64,000 nucleotides of DNA from positions 1 to 64,000 of the forward strand of contig JAKFVD010000026.1 in assembly GCA_021732365.1 (NCBI GenBank), written 5' to 3'. A model generated the notes under the pieces. The model worked only from the letters and a program-made list of their open reading frames with translations, searched no databases and was not told the DNA's origin. This document shows positions 36,169 to 44,776 of the stretch, one piece after another; position 1 is the first letter of the stretch; the number at the start of each line of letters is the position of its first letter. Made by a program: the position numbers and the translations under genes. This DNA is from Methylotenera sp. (GTDB taxonomy: Bacteria > Pseudomonadota > Gammaproteobacteria > Burkholderiales > Methylophilaceae).

Positions 36169-37350
36169 ATGACGACCAATAAAACTTATCATCCTGAAAC
36201 ATTAGGTTTGCGTGCTGGTACTGAGACGACTGAATTTGGAGAGAACTCAGAAGCTTTATTTTTGAATTCAAGCTTTAAGTTTAAGAACTCTGCACAAGCC
36301 GCTGCACGTTTTGGCGGTACAGAGCCAGGTAATATTTACTCACGCTTTACCAATCCAACTGTCACCATGTTTCAAAATAAATTGGCTGCCTTAGAAGGCG
36401 CAGAGCAATGCGTAGCGACATCTAGCGGCATGTCAGCGATTCTAGCCTGCGTAATGGGTTTATGCAGCACTGGCGACCATGTTGTGGCTTCACGCAGCGT
36501 GTTTGGCACCAGTGTGCAGTTGTTTGGCAATATATTGAAACGCTGGGGCTTAGAAGTAACTTTTGTATCACTTACCAATCCGTCTGAGTGGCAGGCTGCA
36601 ATTACCCCTAAAACCAAATTGTTTTTTGTTGAAACGCCATCTAACCCCTTGACTGAAGTGTGCGATATTCAAGTTTTGGCCGATATTGCGCATCAGGCAA
36701 ATGCTTATTTGGTGGTGGATAATTGTTTTTGCACGCCTGCGATTCAAAAGCCATTAGATTTAGGTGCCGATATCATCATTCATTCCGCCACCAAATATAT
36801 TGATGGGCAGGGCAGATGCCTTGGTGGTGCCGTGCTTGGTAGCAAAATCTTAATGGAGCCTGTATATGGTTTCTTGCGCACAGCAGGCGTTACTATGAGC
36901 GCTTTTAATGCATGGGTGTTTTTAAAAGGATTAGAAACCTTGCATATCCGCATGGAAGCGCACGCACGCAAAGCGCTGGATTTAGCAACCTGGCTAGAAG
37001 CGCAACCGCAAGTTGCGCGCGTGTATTATCCTGGTCTCACCTCGCATCCGCAGCATGCTCTAGCGATGAAGCAGCAGTTAAGCGGTGGCGGTATTGTCAG
37101 TTTTGAGGTGCAACCAAAATCTGGTCAAACTAAGCAAGAGGCAGCATGGGCGCTGATAGATTCGACAGAGTTGATTTCCATTACCGCTAATTTAGGCGAT
37201 GCGAAAAGTACCATTACACACCCAGCGACCACAACGCATAGCCGCATTACAGCAGAGGCAAGATTACAGGCAGGGATTAGCGATAATCTAGTCAGAATTG
37301 CAGTAGGACTGGAACACGTGGATGATTTAAAAGCAGATTTACGTTTTTAA
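36169..37350 (+). CDS. metZ: O-succinylhomoserine sulfhydrylase
   Basis: The 393-residue Cys/Met-metabolism PLP enzyme forms homocysteine from O-succinylhomoserine and sulfide. The PLP Lys is in HSATKYIDGQGRCLGG, a signature more typical of MetZ than of MetB or MetC. RFGGTEPGNIYSRFTNPT and TITHPATTTHSR are also present. MetZ normally follows purF in beta- and gammaproteobacteria; here a wecE-like gene intervenes. Specificity between succinyl and acetyl esters is inferred by family. Confidence 0.9.
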   Translation: MTTNKTYHPETLGLRAGTETTEFGENSEALFLNSSFKFKNSAQAAARFGGTEPGNIYSRFTNPTVTMFQNKLAALEGAEQCVATSSGMSAILACVMGLCSTGDHVVASRSVFGTSVQLFGNILKRWGLEVTFVSLTNPSEWQAAITPKTKLFFVETPSNPLTEVCDIQVLADIAHQANAYLVVDNCFCTPAIQKPLDLGADIIIHSATKYIDGQGRCLGGAVLGSKILMEPVYGFLRTAGVTMSAFNAWVFLKGLETLHIRMEAHARKALDLATWLEAQPQVARVYYPGLTSHPQHALAMKQQLSGGGIVSFEVQPKSGQTKQEAAWALIDSTELISITANLGDAKSTITHPATTTHSRITAEARLQAGISDNLVRIAVGLEHVDDLKADLRF

Positions 37351-37652
37351 AATGATGACTTTTATGTAGCCGGTTTTAAAAGTTTTAATTAACCTATTAA
37401 GGCTTATATAATCACGCGCATGATTTAAAGTCGTTTATTTCAAGCCTAGTATGTGATATATTTCAAGGCTATTTTTTAGTGCTTGATAATGGTTAAGTCC
37501 TGACTTAAACGTAAGACTTAACCATAAAATTAAGTGAAAAATTAACTGAATTTATCTTTTTAAGTCACAGTTACTCATTATTGAACATGAGCTTTTATCA
37601 AACATTAACCGTTACTTAATGCATTAAGTGACATTTTTACAGGAATTGCAAC
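37351..37652 (+). other. 302-base leader region upstream of tig
   Basis: AT-rich spacer with no credible gene. It holds a repeated palindromic motif at 37489-37525 and a weak AGCCT/AGGCT pair followed by TTTTTT near 37443-37486 that might end metZ transcripts. No convincing sigma-70 or heat-shock promoter could be fixed by eye. Confidence 0.5.
37489..37525. repeat. Multi-arm inverted repeat upstream of tig
   Basis: ATGGTTAAGTC (37489-37499) pairs perfectly with GACTTAACCAT (37515-37525). A third copy of the arm, GACTTAA at 37502-37508, can pair with the left arm instead. Two mutually exclusive hairpins are therefore possible. Confidence 0.55.
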
Positions 37653-38957
37653 ATGGCAGCATCGCTCGAAACAATCAGCAACTTAGAACGTCGCATAACA
37701 GTTAAAGTGCCTTTGGCGCCGCTTGAAGGCCAGATTAAACAGAGGCTGACCCAAATTTCTCGCACAGCAAAATTTGCGGGCTTTAGGCCTGGCAAAGCAC
37801 CAATTGGCTTGGTCAATCAGCATTATGGCGACCAAGTGCGCGATGAAGTCTATTCGCAAGCGGTAGAAACCAGTTTTGGCGATGCGGTTGAAAAAAATAA
37901 GTTACGCGTTGCGGGTTTCCCCAATATCGAGCATAAGCCATTTGCTGAAGCGGCAACTGATTTTGAATACACAGCAACTTTTGAAGTGTTTCCAGAGGTT
38001 AAGTTAAACGATTTAAGCAAGCTAAAAATTGAAAAACCCACATTAGAAGTTTCAGAAGCGGATGTTGAAAAAACATTAGATGTATTGGTGAAGCAGCGCG
38101 TTACTTTTGAGCCAGTTAAACGCGCTTCAAAAAAAGGCGATCAAATCAATATAAGGTTGGTTGCCAGTATTGATGGCCAGCAAGTAGAGAGCACGGGCGA
38201 AAAAGGCATTGATTTGCTTTTAGGCGAGCCAGGTCGCATGGCGGAGTTTGATGAACAACTTACAGGTGGAAAAGCAGGCAGCGAAAAAACGTTTGAAATC
38301 GCTTACCCAGCAGACCACAATCCCGCACAATTAGCGGGTAAAACAGTCAGCTACACGGTTACTTACAATACTGTTTCGCAACCAATTTTGCCAAAAATTG
38401 ATGCTGACTTCGCTAAAAGCCTAGGAATTGAAGATGGCGATGTTAAAAAAATGCAAGCTGAAATCAAGGCAAGTCTAGAGCAGGAAGTTGAAAAACGTGT
38501 TAAAGCGCGTGTTAAAGAACAAGTATTCCAAGCTTTAGTTGCTGATTCAAATATAGAAACACCAAAAGCATTAGTAAGTGCGGAAATTAACCGCATGATG
38601 CAACAAACTGCGCAAAATTTACAACAACGCGGCATGGATCCGAAAGCGATTCAACTAGAGCCAGCCATGTTTGAAGAGCAAGCTAAACGCAGCACTGCAT
38701 TGCGTTTGATTTTAAGTGAACTTGTTAATAGCAATAACTTGCAAGCAAGTGCTGATCAAGTGCGTGCAATGGTGGATACTTTTGCACAAAGTTTTGAAAA
38801 ACCAAGTGAATTAGTCAGTTGGTATTACGCAGATGTTAAACGTTTAGACGAACCGGCTGCTTTAGCAACAGAGGAAAATGTAGTGAACTTGGTGTTAGAG
38901 AAAGCAAAAGTAACTGCAAAAAAAATCAAGTTTGACGAGTTAATGGCTAATCAATAG
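37653..38957 (+). CDS. tig: Trigger factor
   Basis: The 434-residue ribosome-associated chaperone has the ribosome-binding loop region FAGFRPGKAPIGLV (about 42-56), a central FKBP-type domain (about 160-245) and a helical C-terminal chaperone domain. It binds nascent chains at the exit tunnel. The order tig-clpP-clpX-lon-hup is conserved. ACAGGA lies before the ATG. Confidence 0.97.
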   Translation: MAASLETISNLERRITVKVPLAPLEGQIKQRLTQISRTAKFAGFRPGKAPIGLVNQHYGDQVRDEVYSQAVETSFGDAVEKNKLRVAGFPNIEHKPFAEAATDFEYTATFEVFPEVKLNDLSKLKIEKPTLEVSEADVEKTLDVLVKQRVTFEPVKRASKKGDQINIRLVASIDGQQVESTGEKGIDLLLGEPGRMAEFDEQLTGGKAGSEKTFEIAYPADHNPAQLAGKTVSYTVTYNTVSQPILPKIDADFAKSLGIEDGDVKKMQAEIKASLEQEVEKRVKARVKEQVFQALVADSNIETPKALVSAEINRMMQQTAQNLQQRGMDPKAIQLEPAMFEEQAKRSTALRLILSELVNSNNLQASADQVRAMVDTFAQSFEKPSELVSWYYADVKRLDEPAALATEENVVNLVLEKAKVTAKKIKFDELMANQ

Positions 38958-39019
38958 TTTTTTACAAACATTAGCCTATAAAACAAGCACTTAAGCATAG
39001 ATTGGGATTAGTAAATAGC

Positions 39020-39673
39020 ATGTTCAATAATATAAACGATTTTAATGTGAATACAGTTAATAACATGGAGCCGCAAGGTTTGGGTTTAATTCCCATGGTG
39101 GTAGAGCAAAGCGGCCGTGGTGAACGTTCGTACGACATTTATTCGCGTTTATTAAAAGAACGCGTCATATTTTTGGTTGGCCCAGTCAACGACATGTCAG
39201 CTAATTTGGTGGTGGCTCAATTACTTTTCCTTGAAGCAGAAAATCCTGACAAAGATATTTCTTTGTATATCAATTCACCAGGCGGTTCTGTGACTGCGGG
39301 TATGTCTATTTATGACACCATGCAATTTATTAAGCCTGATGTAAGCACTTTATGTATAGGTCAAGCGGCAAGTATGGGCGCGTTTTTACTGGCTTCTGGT
39401 GCAAAAGGTAAGCGTTTTAGTTTACCTAATTCACGCGTCATGATTCATCAGCCATCAGGTGGTTTTCAAGGTCAATCAACCGATATTCAAATTCATGCCA
39501 AAGAAATCATGTATTTGCGCGGTAAGTTAAACGGCATTTTGGCGCACCATACTGGTAGAACCACGGAAGAAATTGACCGTGATACCGAGCGTGATAATTT
39601 CATGAGTGCAGAACAATCGGTTGAATATGGCATGATTGATAAAGTGATTGAAACGCGTGCGCCTGCTGTTTAA
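39020..39673 (+). CDS. clpP: ATP-dependent Clp protease proteolytic subunit
   Basis: The 217-residue serine peptidase forms the ClpP tetradecamer and works with ClpX, encoded 63 bases downstream. The catalytic triad is Ser118 (AASMGAF), His143 (MIHQPSGG) and Asp192 (RDTERDNF). The ATG at 39020 is chosen; an in-frame TTG at 39002 and ATG at 39065 are alternatives. The N-terminal Asn-rich piece before [15 protein letters not shown] is longer than usual and may be a cleaved propeptide. Confidence 0.95.
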   Translation: MFNNINDFNVNTVNNMEPQGLGLIPMVVEQSGRGERSYDIYSRLLKERVIFLVGPVNDMSANLVVAQLLFLEAENPDKDISLYINSPGGSVTAGMSIYDTMQFIKPDVSTLCIGQAASMGAFLLASGAKGKRFSLPNSRVMIHQPSGGFQGQSTDIQIHAKEIMYLRGKLNGILAHHTGRTTEEIDRDTERDNFMSAEQSVEYGMIDKVIETRAPAV

Positions 39674-39736
39674 ATTGGCATACAATCATTAGATATTATT
39701 TTAAAAGTAACAAGTTAGTAGTGTTAAGGATGTTGA

Positions 39737-41035
39737 ATGGCGACTAAAGCCGAAGGTGAAAAATTACTGTATTGCTCTTTTTGTGGCAAAAGCCAGCATG
39801 AAGTTAAAAAACTGATTGCAGGGCCATCTGTATTTATTTGTGATGAATGTGTCGATTTATGCAACGACATCATTAAGGAAGAAGTACAAAGTCTGAGTGA
39901 TATTAAATCGACCGATAAATCATTGCCAACGCCGCAAGAAATCTGCGCGATTTTAGATCAATACGTCATCGGCCAAACGCAAGCTAAAAAAAATCTTTCA
40001 GTCGCCGTTTATAATCATTATAAACGCCTTGGTCATAACCATATTTCACAAAATACCAGCACTAAAAATGTGAGCCAAGATGATGTTGAGATTCAGAAAA
40101 GTAATATTTTACTGATTGGCCCAACAGGCTCAGGCAAAACGCTATTGGCGCAAACTTTGGCACGTATGTTAGATGTGCCGTTTGTAATGGCGGACGCAAC
40201 CACACTAACCGAAGCAGGTTATGTAGGCGAAGACGTTGAAAACATTATGCAAAAATTATTGCAAAAGTGTGATTACGACGTCGAAAAAGCGCAACGTGGT
40301 ATTGTTTACATTGATGAAGTGGATAAAATTTCACGTAAATCGGACAATCCTTCCATTACCCGCGATGTATCAGGCGAGGGCGTACAACAAGCATTGTTGA
40401 AACTAATTGAAGGTACGATTGCTTCTGTACCGCCACAAGGTGGCCGTAAACATCCAAACCAAGAATTCGTGCAATTAGATACCACCAACATTCTATTTAT
40501 TTGCGGCGGCGCTTTCGATGGTTTGGATAAAGTCATTCGCAGGCGTTCTGAAAAAGGCGGCATTGGCTTTGGTGCAGAAGTAAAAAGTAAAGACGACTTG
40601 CGTGAAGTAGGGGCCGTATTGCGCGATGTAGAGCCAGAAGATTTAATCAAATTTGGCTTGATTCCTGAGTTTATTGGTCGTTTGCCAGTGGTTGCTACAC
40701 TTGAATCGCTGGATGAGGCGGCGCTAATGACGATATTAGTTGAGCCAAAAAATGCGTTAACTAAGCAATATATGAAACTCTTTAAAATGGAAGGCGTAGA
40801 CCTTGAATTTAGAGAGTCTGCCTTGCTACTAATCGCTAAAAAAGCCCTTGAACGCAAAACAGGCGCGCGTGGTCTGCGCTCAATACTGGAGCATTCGTTG
40901 CTTGAAGTGATGTATGACCTGCCATCGATTGAAAACTTAAGCAAAGTGGTGATTGATGAAGGTACCATCAAAGGTGAATCACAGCCATTGATGATTTTTC
41001 AAGATACTCCTAAAAAAGCAGAATCAGCCAAATAA
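39737..41035 (+). CDS. clpX: ATP-dependent Clp protease ATP-binding subunit ClpX
   Basis: The 432-residue AAA+ unfoldase has an N-terminal zinc-binding domain with Cys13, Cys16, Cys35 and Cys38. Walker A is GPTGSGKT, Walker B is VYIDEVDKI, and IGF-type and pore loops include YVGEDVE. Length is normal. It delivers tagged substrates to ClpP. Lon follows after a 213-base spacer that contains a heat-shock-like promoter. Confidence 0.97.
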   Translation: MATKAEGEKLLYCSFCGKSQHEVKKLIAGPSVFICDECVDLCNDIIKEEVQSLSDIKSTDKSLPTPQEICAILDQYVIGQTQAKKNLSVAVYNHYKRLGHNHISQNTSTKNVSQDDVEIQKSNILLIGPTGSGKTLLAQTLARMLDVPFVMADATTLTEAGYVGEDVENIMQKLLQKCDYDVEKAQRGIVYIDEVDKISRKSDNPSITRDVSGEGVQQALLKLIEGTIASVPPQGGRKHPNQEFVQLDTTNILFICGGAFDGLDKVIRRRSEKGGIGFGAEVKSKDDLREVGAVLRDVEPEDLIKFGLIPEFIGRLPVVATLESLDEAALMTILVEPKNALTKQYMKLFKMEGVDLEFRESALLLIAKKALERKTGARGLRSILEHSLLEVMYDLPSIENLSKVVIDEGTIKGESQPLMIFQDTPKKAESAK

Positions 41036-41161
41036 ATAGTCAGTTAGCGCTATCGTTAATTTAACCTGTTGTCGTAGGGCTATTGCAAATTAAAATAAGT
41101 CGTTTATAGTCATTAATACGTTGATATTAATTGGATATAAACGATTTATTTTGTCACCGCT

Positions 41162-41190
41162 CTTGAACTATCAAAGTATGTTCCCAACTT
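41162..41190 (+). promoter_or_regulatory. Putative RpoH (sigma-32) promoter for lon
   Basis: CTTGAA (41162-41167) is followed after 15 bases by CCCAACTT (41183-41190), close to the RpoH pattern CTTGAA-N13 to 15-CCCCATNT. The preceding TCACCGCT also fits the extended -35. It lies about 60 bases before the lon ATG; lon is heat-inducible in other proteobacteria. Confidence 0.5.
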
Positions 41191-41248
41191 AATAGCATAG
41201 GCAGCTTGCCTGCTTAATTATGTGTCTATGCGACCTTGAAAGTATTTT

Positions 41249-43756
41249 ATGACAGAACAAACTTTTTCAGATGACTTAACTAATGCAAACAAGTCTAAAG
41301 TCAATGAGCCAGATGACTTAATGCCCTTATTACCTTTGCGCGACGTGGTCGTTTATCCTCATTTAGTCATTCCACTTTTTGTTGGACGTGCAAAATCCGT
41401 TAAAGCCTTAGAAATTGCATCTGATACAAATAAACAAATTTTATTGGTAGCGCAAAAATCTGCTAATAAAGATGAACCAGATGCTGAAGACTTATACGAA
41501 ATCGGGACGCTAGCCACTGTATTGCAAATGCTAAAACTGCCAGACGGCACAGTGAAAGTACTGGTAGAAGGCTTGCATCGTGTACGTGTGTCTGAATTTA
41601 TCGAAACAGAAGAGTGCTTTTTGGCGAAAGCCGAAAAAATAGCGGATCCGATTGAAAATGACAGCGAAACAGAAGCGCTTATGCGCACTGTTTTTACGCA
41701 GTTTGATCAATACGTTAAATTAAACAAAAAAATTCCACCCGAAATTTTAACTTCACTTGCTACGATTAATGAAGCAGGGCGCTTGGCTGACACCATTTCT
41801 GCACACTTAACACTTAAATTAGAGGAAAAACAGAAAATTCTTGAAATGTTAAGTGTAACGGAACGTTTGGAACATCTGTTGCATTTGATGGAATCTGAAA
41901 TTGATATCTTGCAAGTTGAAAAGCGCATCCGTGGCCGCGTTAAACGCCAAATGGAAAAAAGTCAGCGCGAGTATTACCTAAATGAACAAGTAAAAGCCAT
42001 TCAAAAAGAGTTGGGTGAGCAAGACGAAAATGCTGAATTAGATGAGCTAGAAAAGCGTATCAAAGAATCTGGTATGTCTAAAGAAGCGCATGCAAAAGTT
42101 GCTGCCGAACTTAAAAAACTAAAAATGATGTCACCAATGTCGGCTGAGGCATCGGTTGTGCGCAACTACATTGATACGTTGGTTAATTTGCCTTGGAAGA
42201 AAAAAACCAAAATCAGCAAAGATTTGCAAGCGGCGATGGATATTTTAGATGCCGACCACTACGGGCTAGAAAAAGTAAAGGAACGGATTGTTGAGTATTT
42301 GGCAGTGCAACAACGTGTTGGCAAGCTTAAAGCGCCAATATTATGCTTAGTTGGCCCACCAGGAGTTGGTAAAACCTCGCTTGGTCAAAGTATTGCCAAA
42401 GCGGTCAATCGTAAATTTATTCGTATGGCATTAGGTGGCGTACGTGATGAAGCCGAGATTCGAGGCCATAGACGTACTTACATCGGCTCAATGCCAGGTA
42501 AAGTCATGCAAAGCATGACTAAAGTTGCCGTTAAAAATCCACTTTTTTTACTAGATGAAGTCGATAAAATGGGCCAAGATATGCGTGGCGATCCTTCGTC
42601 TGCCTTGCTAGAGGTGCTTGACCCAGAGCAGAACCATACTTTTGCCGATCACTATATTGAAGTGGAATATGATTTATCTGATGTGATGTTTGTAGCAACC
42701 GCAAACACAATGAATATCCCTGCACCATTGTTGGATCGCATGGAAATTATTCGCTTGGCTGGCTACACAGAAGACGAAAAAATCAATATTGCGATGAAGT
42801 ATTTGTTGCCTAAAGAGCTTAAAACACACGGACTTAAGCCAGCAGAAGTGAGCATTTCTGAAGCTGTAATTCGGGATATTGTGCGTTACTACACACGCGA
42901 AGCAGGTGTGCGTCGATTAGAACAAGAAATTGCTAAAATTTGCCGTAAGGTGGTGAAAGAGCTTCTGCTTAATCAAACCAATGCCAAAAGGTCTCGCCGT
43001 GTAGCTGATGTTGTTGCCACTGATGCTATTGTTGCCACGCCTAAAAAAGTAAGCGTTACTTCTAAAAATTTAGAAAAGTATCTTGGTGTGTATCGTTATG
43101 ATTACGGTATTGCTGCTAAAGAAAATCAAGTAGGACAAGTGACAGGCCTAGCATGGACATCTGTTGGTGGTGAGCTACTAACGATTGAAGCAGTGCTTTT
43201 GCCTGGTAAAGGTAAAACTATCACCACAGGTAAATTAGGCGATGTCATGCAAGAATCCGTACAAGCGGCAATGAGTGTGGTGCGCAGTCGTGCTGCTCAT
43301 TTAGGTATTGCTGAAGATTTTTATGAGAAAAAAGATATTCATATTCACTTACCAGAAGGTGCTACGCCTAAAGATGGTCCAAGTGCAGGTATCGGGCTAA
43401 CTACTGCATTAGTTTCGGTTTTAACAGGTATTCCCGCACGGGCAGATGTGGCAATGACAGGCGAAATCACACTGCGTGGAGAAGTGCTGCCAATTGGTGG
43501 CTTAAAAGAGAAACTATTAGCAGCGCATAGAGGAGGTATCAAAACCGTGCTTATTCCAGAAGCCAACGTAAAAGATTTGGTTGATATTCCAGAGAACATT
43601 AAAAACCACTTGCAAATTCACCCAGTTAAATGGATAGACCAAGTGTTAGAGTTTGCTTTAGAAAGTGCACCAAAGCCGCTAGCAGAAAAATTGGTTGAAA
43701 TTGCAGCGGTTGTTACTGAAGCCGAGCTGGATACTAACGTGCCTGTCACACACTAG
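41249..43756 (+). CDS. lon: ATP-dependent protease Lon
   Basis: The 835-residue AAA+ serine protease has an N-terminal substrate-binding domain (about 20-220), a coiled coil (about 225-290), an AAA+ module with GPPGVGKTS (near 371), and a C-terminal protease domain. The catalytic dyad is Ser712 (KDGPSAGIG) and Lys755 ([13 protein letters not shown]). A short extra linker rich in Ala/Val (about 580-600) precedes the protease domain. It degrades damaged and regulatory proteins in the cytoplasm. Confidence 0.97.
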   Translation: MTEQTFSDDLTNANKSKVNEPDDLMPLLPLRDVVVYPHLVIPLFVGRAKSVKALEIASDTNKQILLVAQKSANKDEPDAEDLYEIGTLATVLQMLKLPDGTVKVLVEGLHRVRVSEFIETEECFLAKAEKIADPIENDSETEALMRTVFTQFDQYVKLNKKIPPEILTSLATINEAGRLADTISAHLTLKLEEKQKILEMLSVTERLEHLLHLMESEIDILQVEKRIRGRVKRQMEKSQREYYLNEQVKAIQKELGEQDENAELDELEKRIKESGMSKEAHAKVAAELKKLKMMSPMSAEASVVRNYIDTLVNLPWKKKTKISKDLQAAMDILDADHYGLEKVKERIVEYLAVQQRVGKLKAPILCLVGPPGVGKTSLGQSIAKAVNRKFIRMALGGVRDEAEIRGHRRTYIGSMPGKVMQSMTKVAVKNPLFLLDEVDKMGQDMRGDPSSALLEVLDPEQNHTFADHYIEVEYDLSDVMFVATANTMNIPAPLLDRMEIIRLAGYTEDEKINIAMKYLLPKELKTHGLKPAEVSISEAVIRDIVRYYTREAGVRRLEQEIAKICRKVVKELLLNQTNAKRSRRVADVVATDAIVATPKKVSVTSKNLEKYLGVYRYDYGIAAKENQVGQVTGLAWTSVGGELLTIEAVLLPGKGKTITTGKLGDVMQESVQAAMSVVRSRAAHLGIAEDFYEKKDIHIHLPEGATPKDGPSAGIGLTTALVSVLTGIPARADVAMTGEITLRGEVLPIGGLKEKLLAAHRGGIKTVLIPEANVKDLVDIPENIKNHLQIHPVKWIDQVLEFALESAPKPLAEKLVEIAAVVTEAELDTNVPVTH

Positions 43757-43817
43757 TTTTAACTATAATATAATTTATTTTGCATTAATTTGCTGTTTAT
43801 CTAGCAAAATAGGCCGC

Positions 43818-43853
43818 AAAGCCTTGACACAGGCTTTTGTAGCTTGATATAAA
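43818..43853 (+). promoter_or_regulatory. Sigma-70-type promoter of the HU gene with embedded palindrome
   Basis: TTGACA (43824-43829) and TATAAA (43848-43853) are separated by 18 bases, about 54 bases before the HU start codon. The -35 hexamer sits inside an inverted repeat, AAAGCCT (43818-43824) with AGGCTTT (43831-43837), which could be an operator. Confidence 0.65.
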
Positions 43854-43906
43854 GTCATAACAGGATACGCCTGTTTTTAAGTTAACAACATTTGAGGGGA
43901 TTACTC

Positions 43907-44179
43907 GTGAACAAATCAGAATTGATTGATGATATTGCAAAATCAGCTGGCATTTCAAAGGCTGCTGCAGGTCGCGCTTTAGACGCAACTACCGCTGCTA
44001 TCACTAAAGCACTAAAAAAAGGTGATTTAGTAACTTTAATTGGTTTTGGTTCATTTTATGTAGGCAAGCGCGAGGCGCGCAATGGCCGCAATCCACGTAC
44101 AGGCGCAACAATTAGTATAAAAGCTGCAAATTCTCCTAAGTTTAGGGCTGGTAAAGCACTTAAAGATGCTGTAAACTAG
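43907..44179 (+). CDS. hupB: DNA-binding protein HU (beta-type)
   Basis: The 90-residue histone-like protein begins [15 protein letters not shown] from a GTG codon at 43907, supported by GAGGGG at 43894-43899. The DNA-minor-groove arm region contains the signature [21 protein letters not shown]. It dimerises and bends DNA nonspecifically in the nucleoid. Position after lon matches hupB in other proteobacteria. A GCAA-loop hairpin follows the stop. Confidence 0.95.
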   Translation: MNKSELIDDIAKSAGISKAAAGRALDATTAAITKALKKGDLVTLIGFGSFYVGKREARNGRNPRTGATISIKAANSPKFRAGKALKDAVN

Positions 44180-44184
44180 TGGTC

Positions 44185-44212
44185 TTTAGTGATTAAGCAA
44201 TTAATCACTAAA
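44185..44212 (+). repeat. Hairpin with GCAA tetraloop after hupB
   Basis: TTTAGTGATTAA (44185-44196), loop GCAA, TTAATCACTAAA (44201-44212): a perfect 12-bp stem. No T-run follows. It may protect the HU message 3' end or act as a weak terminator. Confidence 0.55.
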
Positions 44213-44287
44213 ACACAGTTAGTTAAGTGGCTTTAATCAAGTAAATTCTATTTATTTTATTAACAGTCAGCAGTTGTAAATGGCACA

Positions 44288-44363
44288 GGGTGCTTAGCTC
44301 AGTTGGTAGAGCGTCGCCCTTACAAGGCGAATGTCAGCGGTTCGACCCCGTTAGCACCCACCA
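44288..44363 (+). tRNA. tRNA-Val (anticodon UAC)
   Basis: The cloverleaf is intact. Acceptor GGGTGCT pairs with AGCACCC, the D arm contains AGCTCAGTTGGTAGAGC, and the anticodon stem TCGCC/GGCGA has loop CTTACAA. The T arm is AGCGGTTCGACCCCGTT. The 3' CCA is encoded (44361-44363). Confidence 0.97.
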
Positions 44364-44397
44364 ACAATAACTAACAAATATTGCCTCAATATTCATT

Positions 44398-44424
44398 AAG
44401 AGTGCTAGATTTTTAGCACTCTTT
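44398..44424 (+). terminator. Terminator after tRNA-Val
   Basis: AAGAGTGCTA (44398-44407), loop GATTTT, TAGCACTCTT (44414-44423), then T/A-rich sequence. Perfect ten-base stem between the two tRNA genes. Confidence 0.75.
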
Positions 44425-44482
44425 AATTTTGAGATAACGTAAGTTTATATTTTTCTGAAAATATAATTAGCACCAAAAAACT

Positions 44483-44559
44483 GGAGTGGTAGTTCAGTTG
44501 GTTAGAATACCGGCCTGTCACGCCGGGGGTCGCGGGTTCGAGTCCCGTCCACTCCGCCA
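44483..44559 (+). tRNA. tRNA-Asp (anticodon GUC)
   Basis: Acceptor GGAGTGG pairs with CCACTCC, the D arm is present, and the anticodon stem CCGGC/GCCGG has loop CTGTCAC. The T arm is CGCGGGTTCGAGTCCCGT; discriminator G and encoded CCA end at 44559. A TATAAT lies at 44462-44467, a possible -10 element of its own promoter, without a clear -35. Confidence 0.97.
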
Positions 44560-44565
44560 ACACAC

Positions 44566-44594
44566 AAAAAGCGAGCTTAACAGCTCGCTTTTTT
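44566..44594 (+). terminator. Terminator after tRNA-Asp
   Basis: AAAAAGCGAGC (44566-44576), loop TTAACA, GCTCGCTTTTTT (44583-44594). Strong stem and T-run. Confidence 0.9.
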
Positions 44595-44776
44595 GCTTCT
44601 GCAATGACCTTTTCAATTTATCAGAACTTATCCCATTGCTCATCATCAATTAACTTAGTCTACTGATAGTTGACGGCTGTTTGTGTACACAATTGTTATA
44701 TAATAGTTGTCGATAACTGTGGCTTGCGCTATCAGTTGCTCATTAAATTCTGCTTAAGATTTTAGAAAGTAAAGTT

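Noticed and set aside
40306..40971. 221-codon frame on the minus strand inside clpX
   Set aside because: It is antisense to the strongly conserved ClpX AAA+ domain, and the translation is Ser-rich shadow sequence without a family.
44670..44704. Sigma-70 promoter for ppiD (TTGACG and TATAAT)
   Set aside because: The -10 is good, but the spacing of 23 bases is too long; no better -35 was found.
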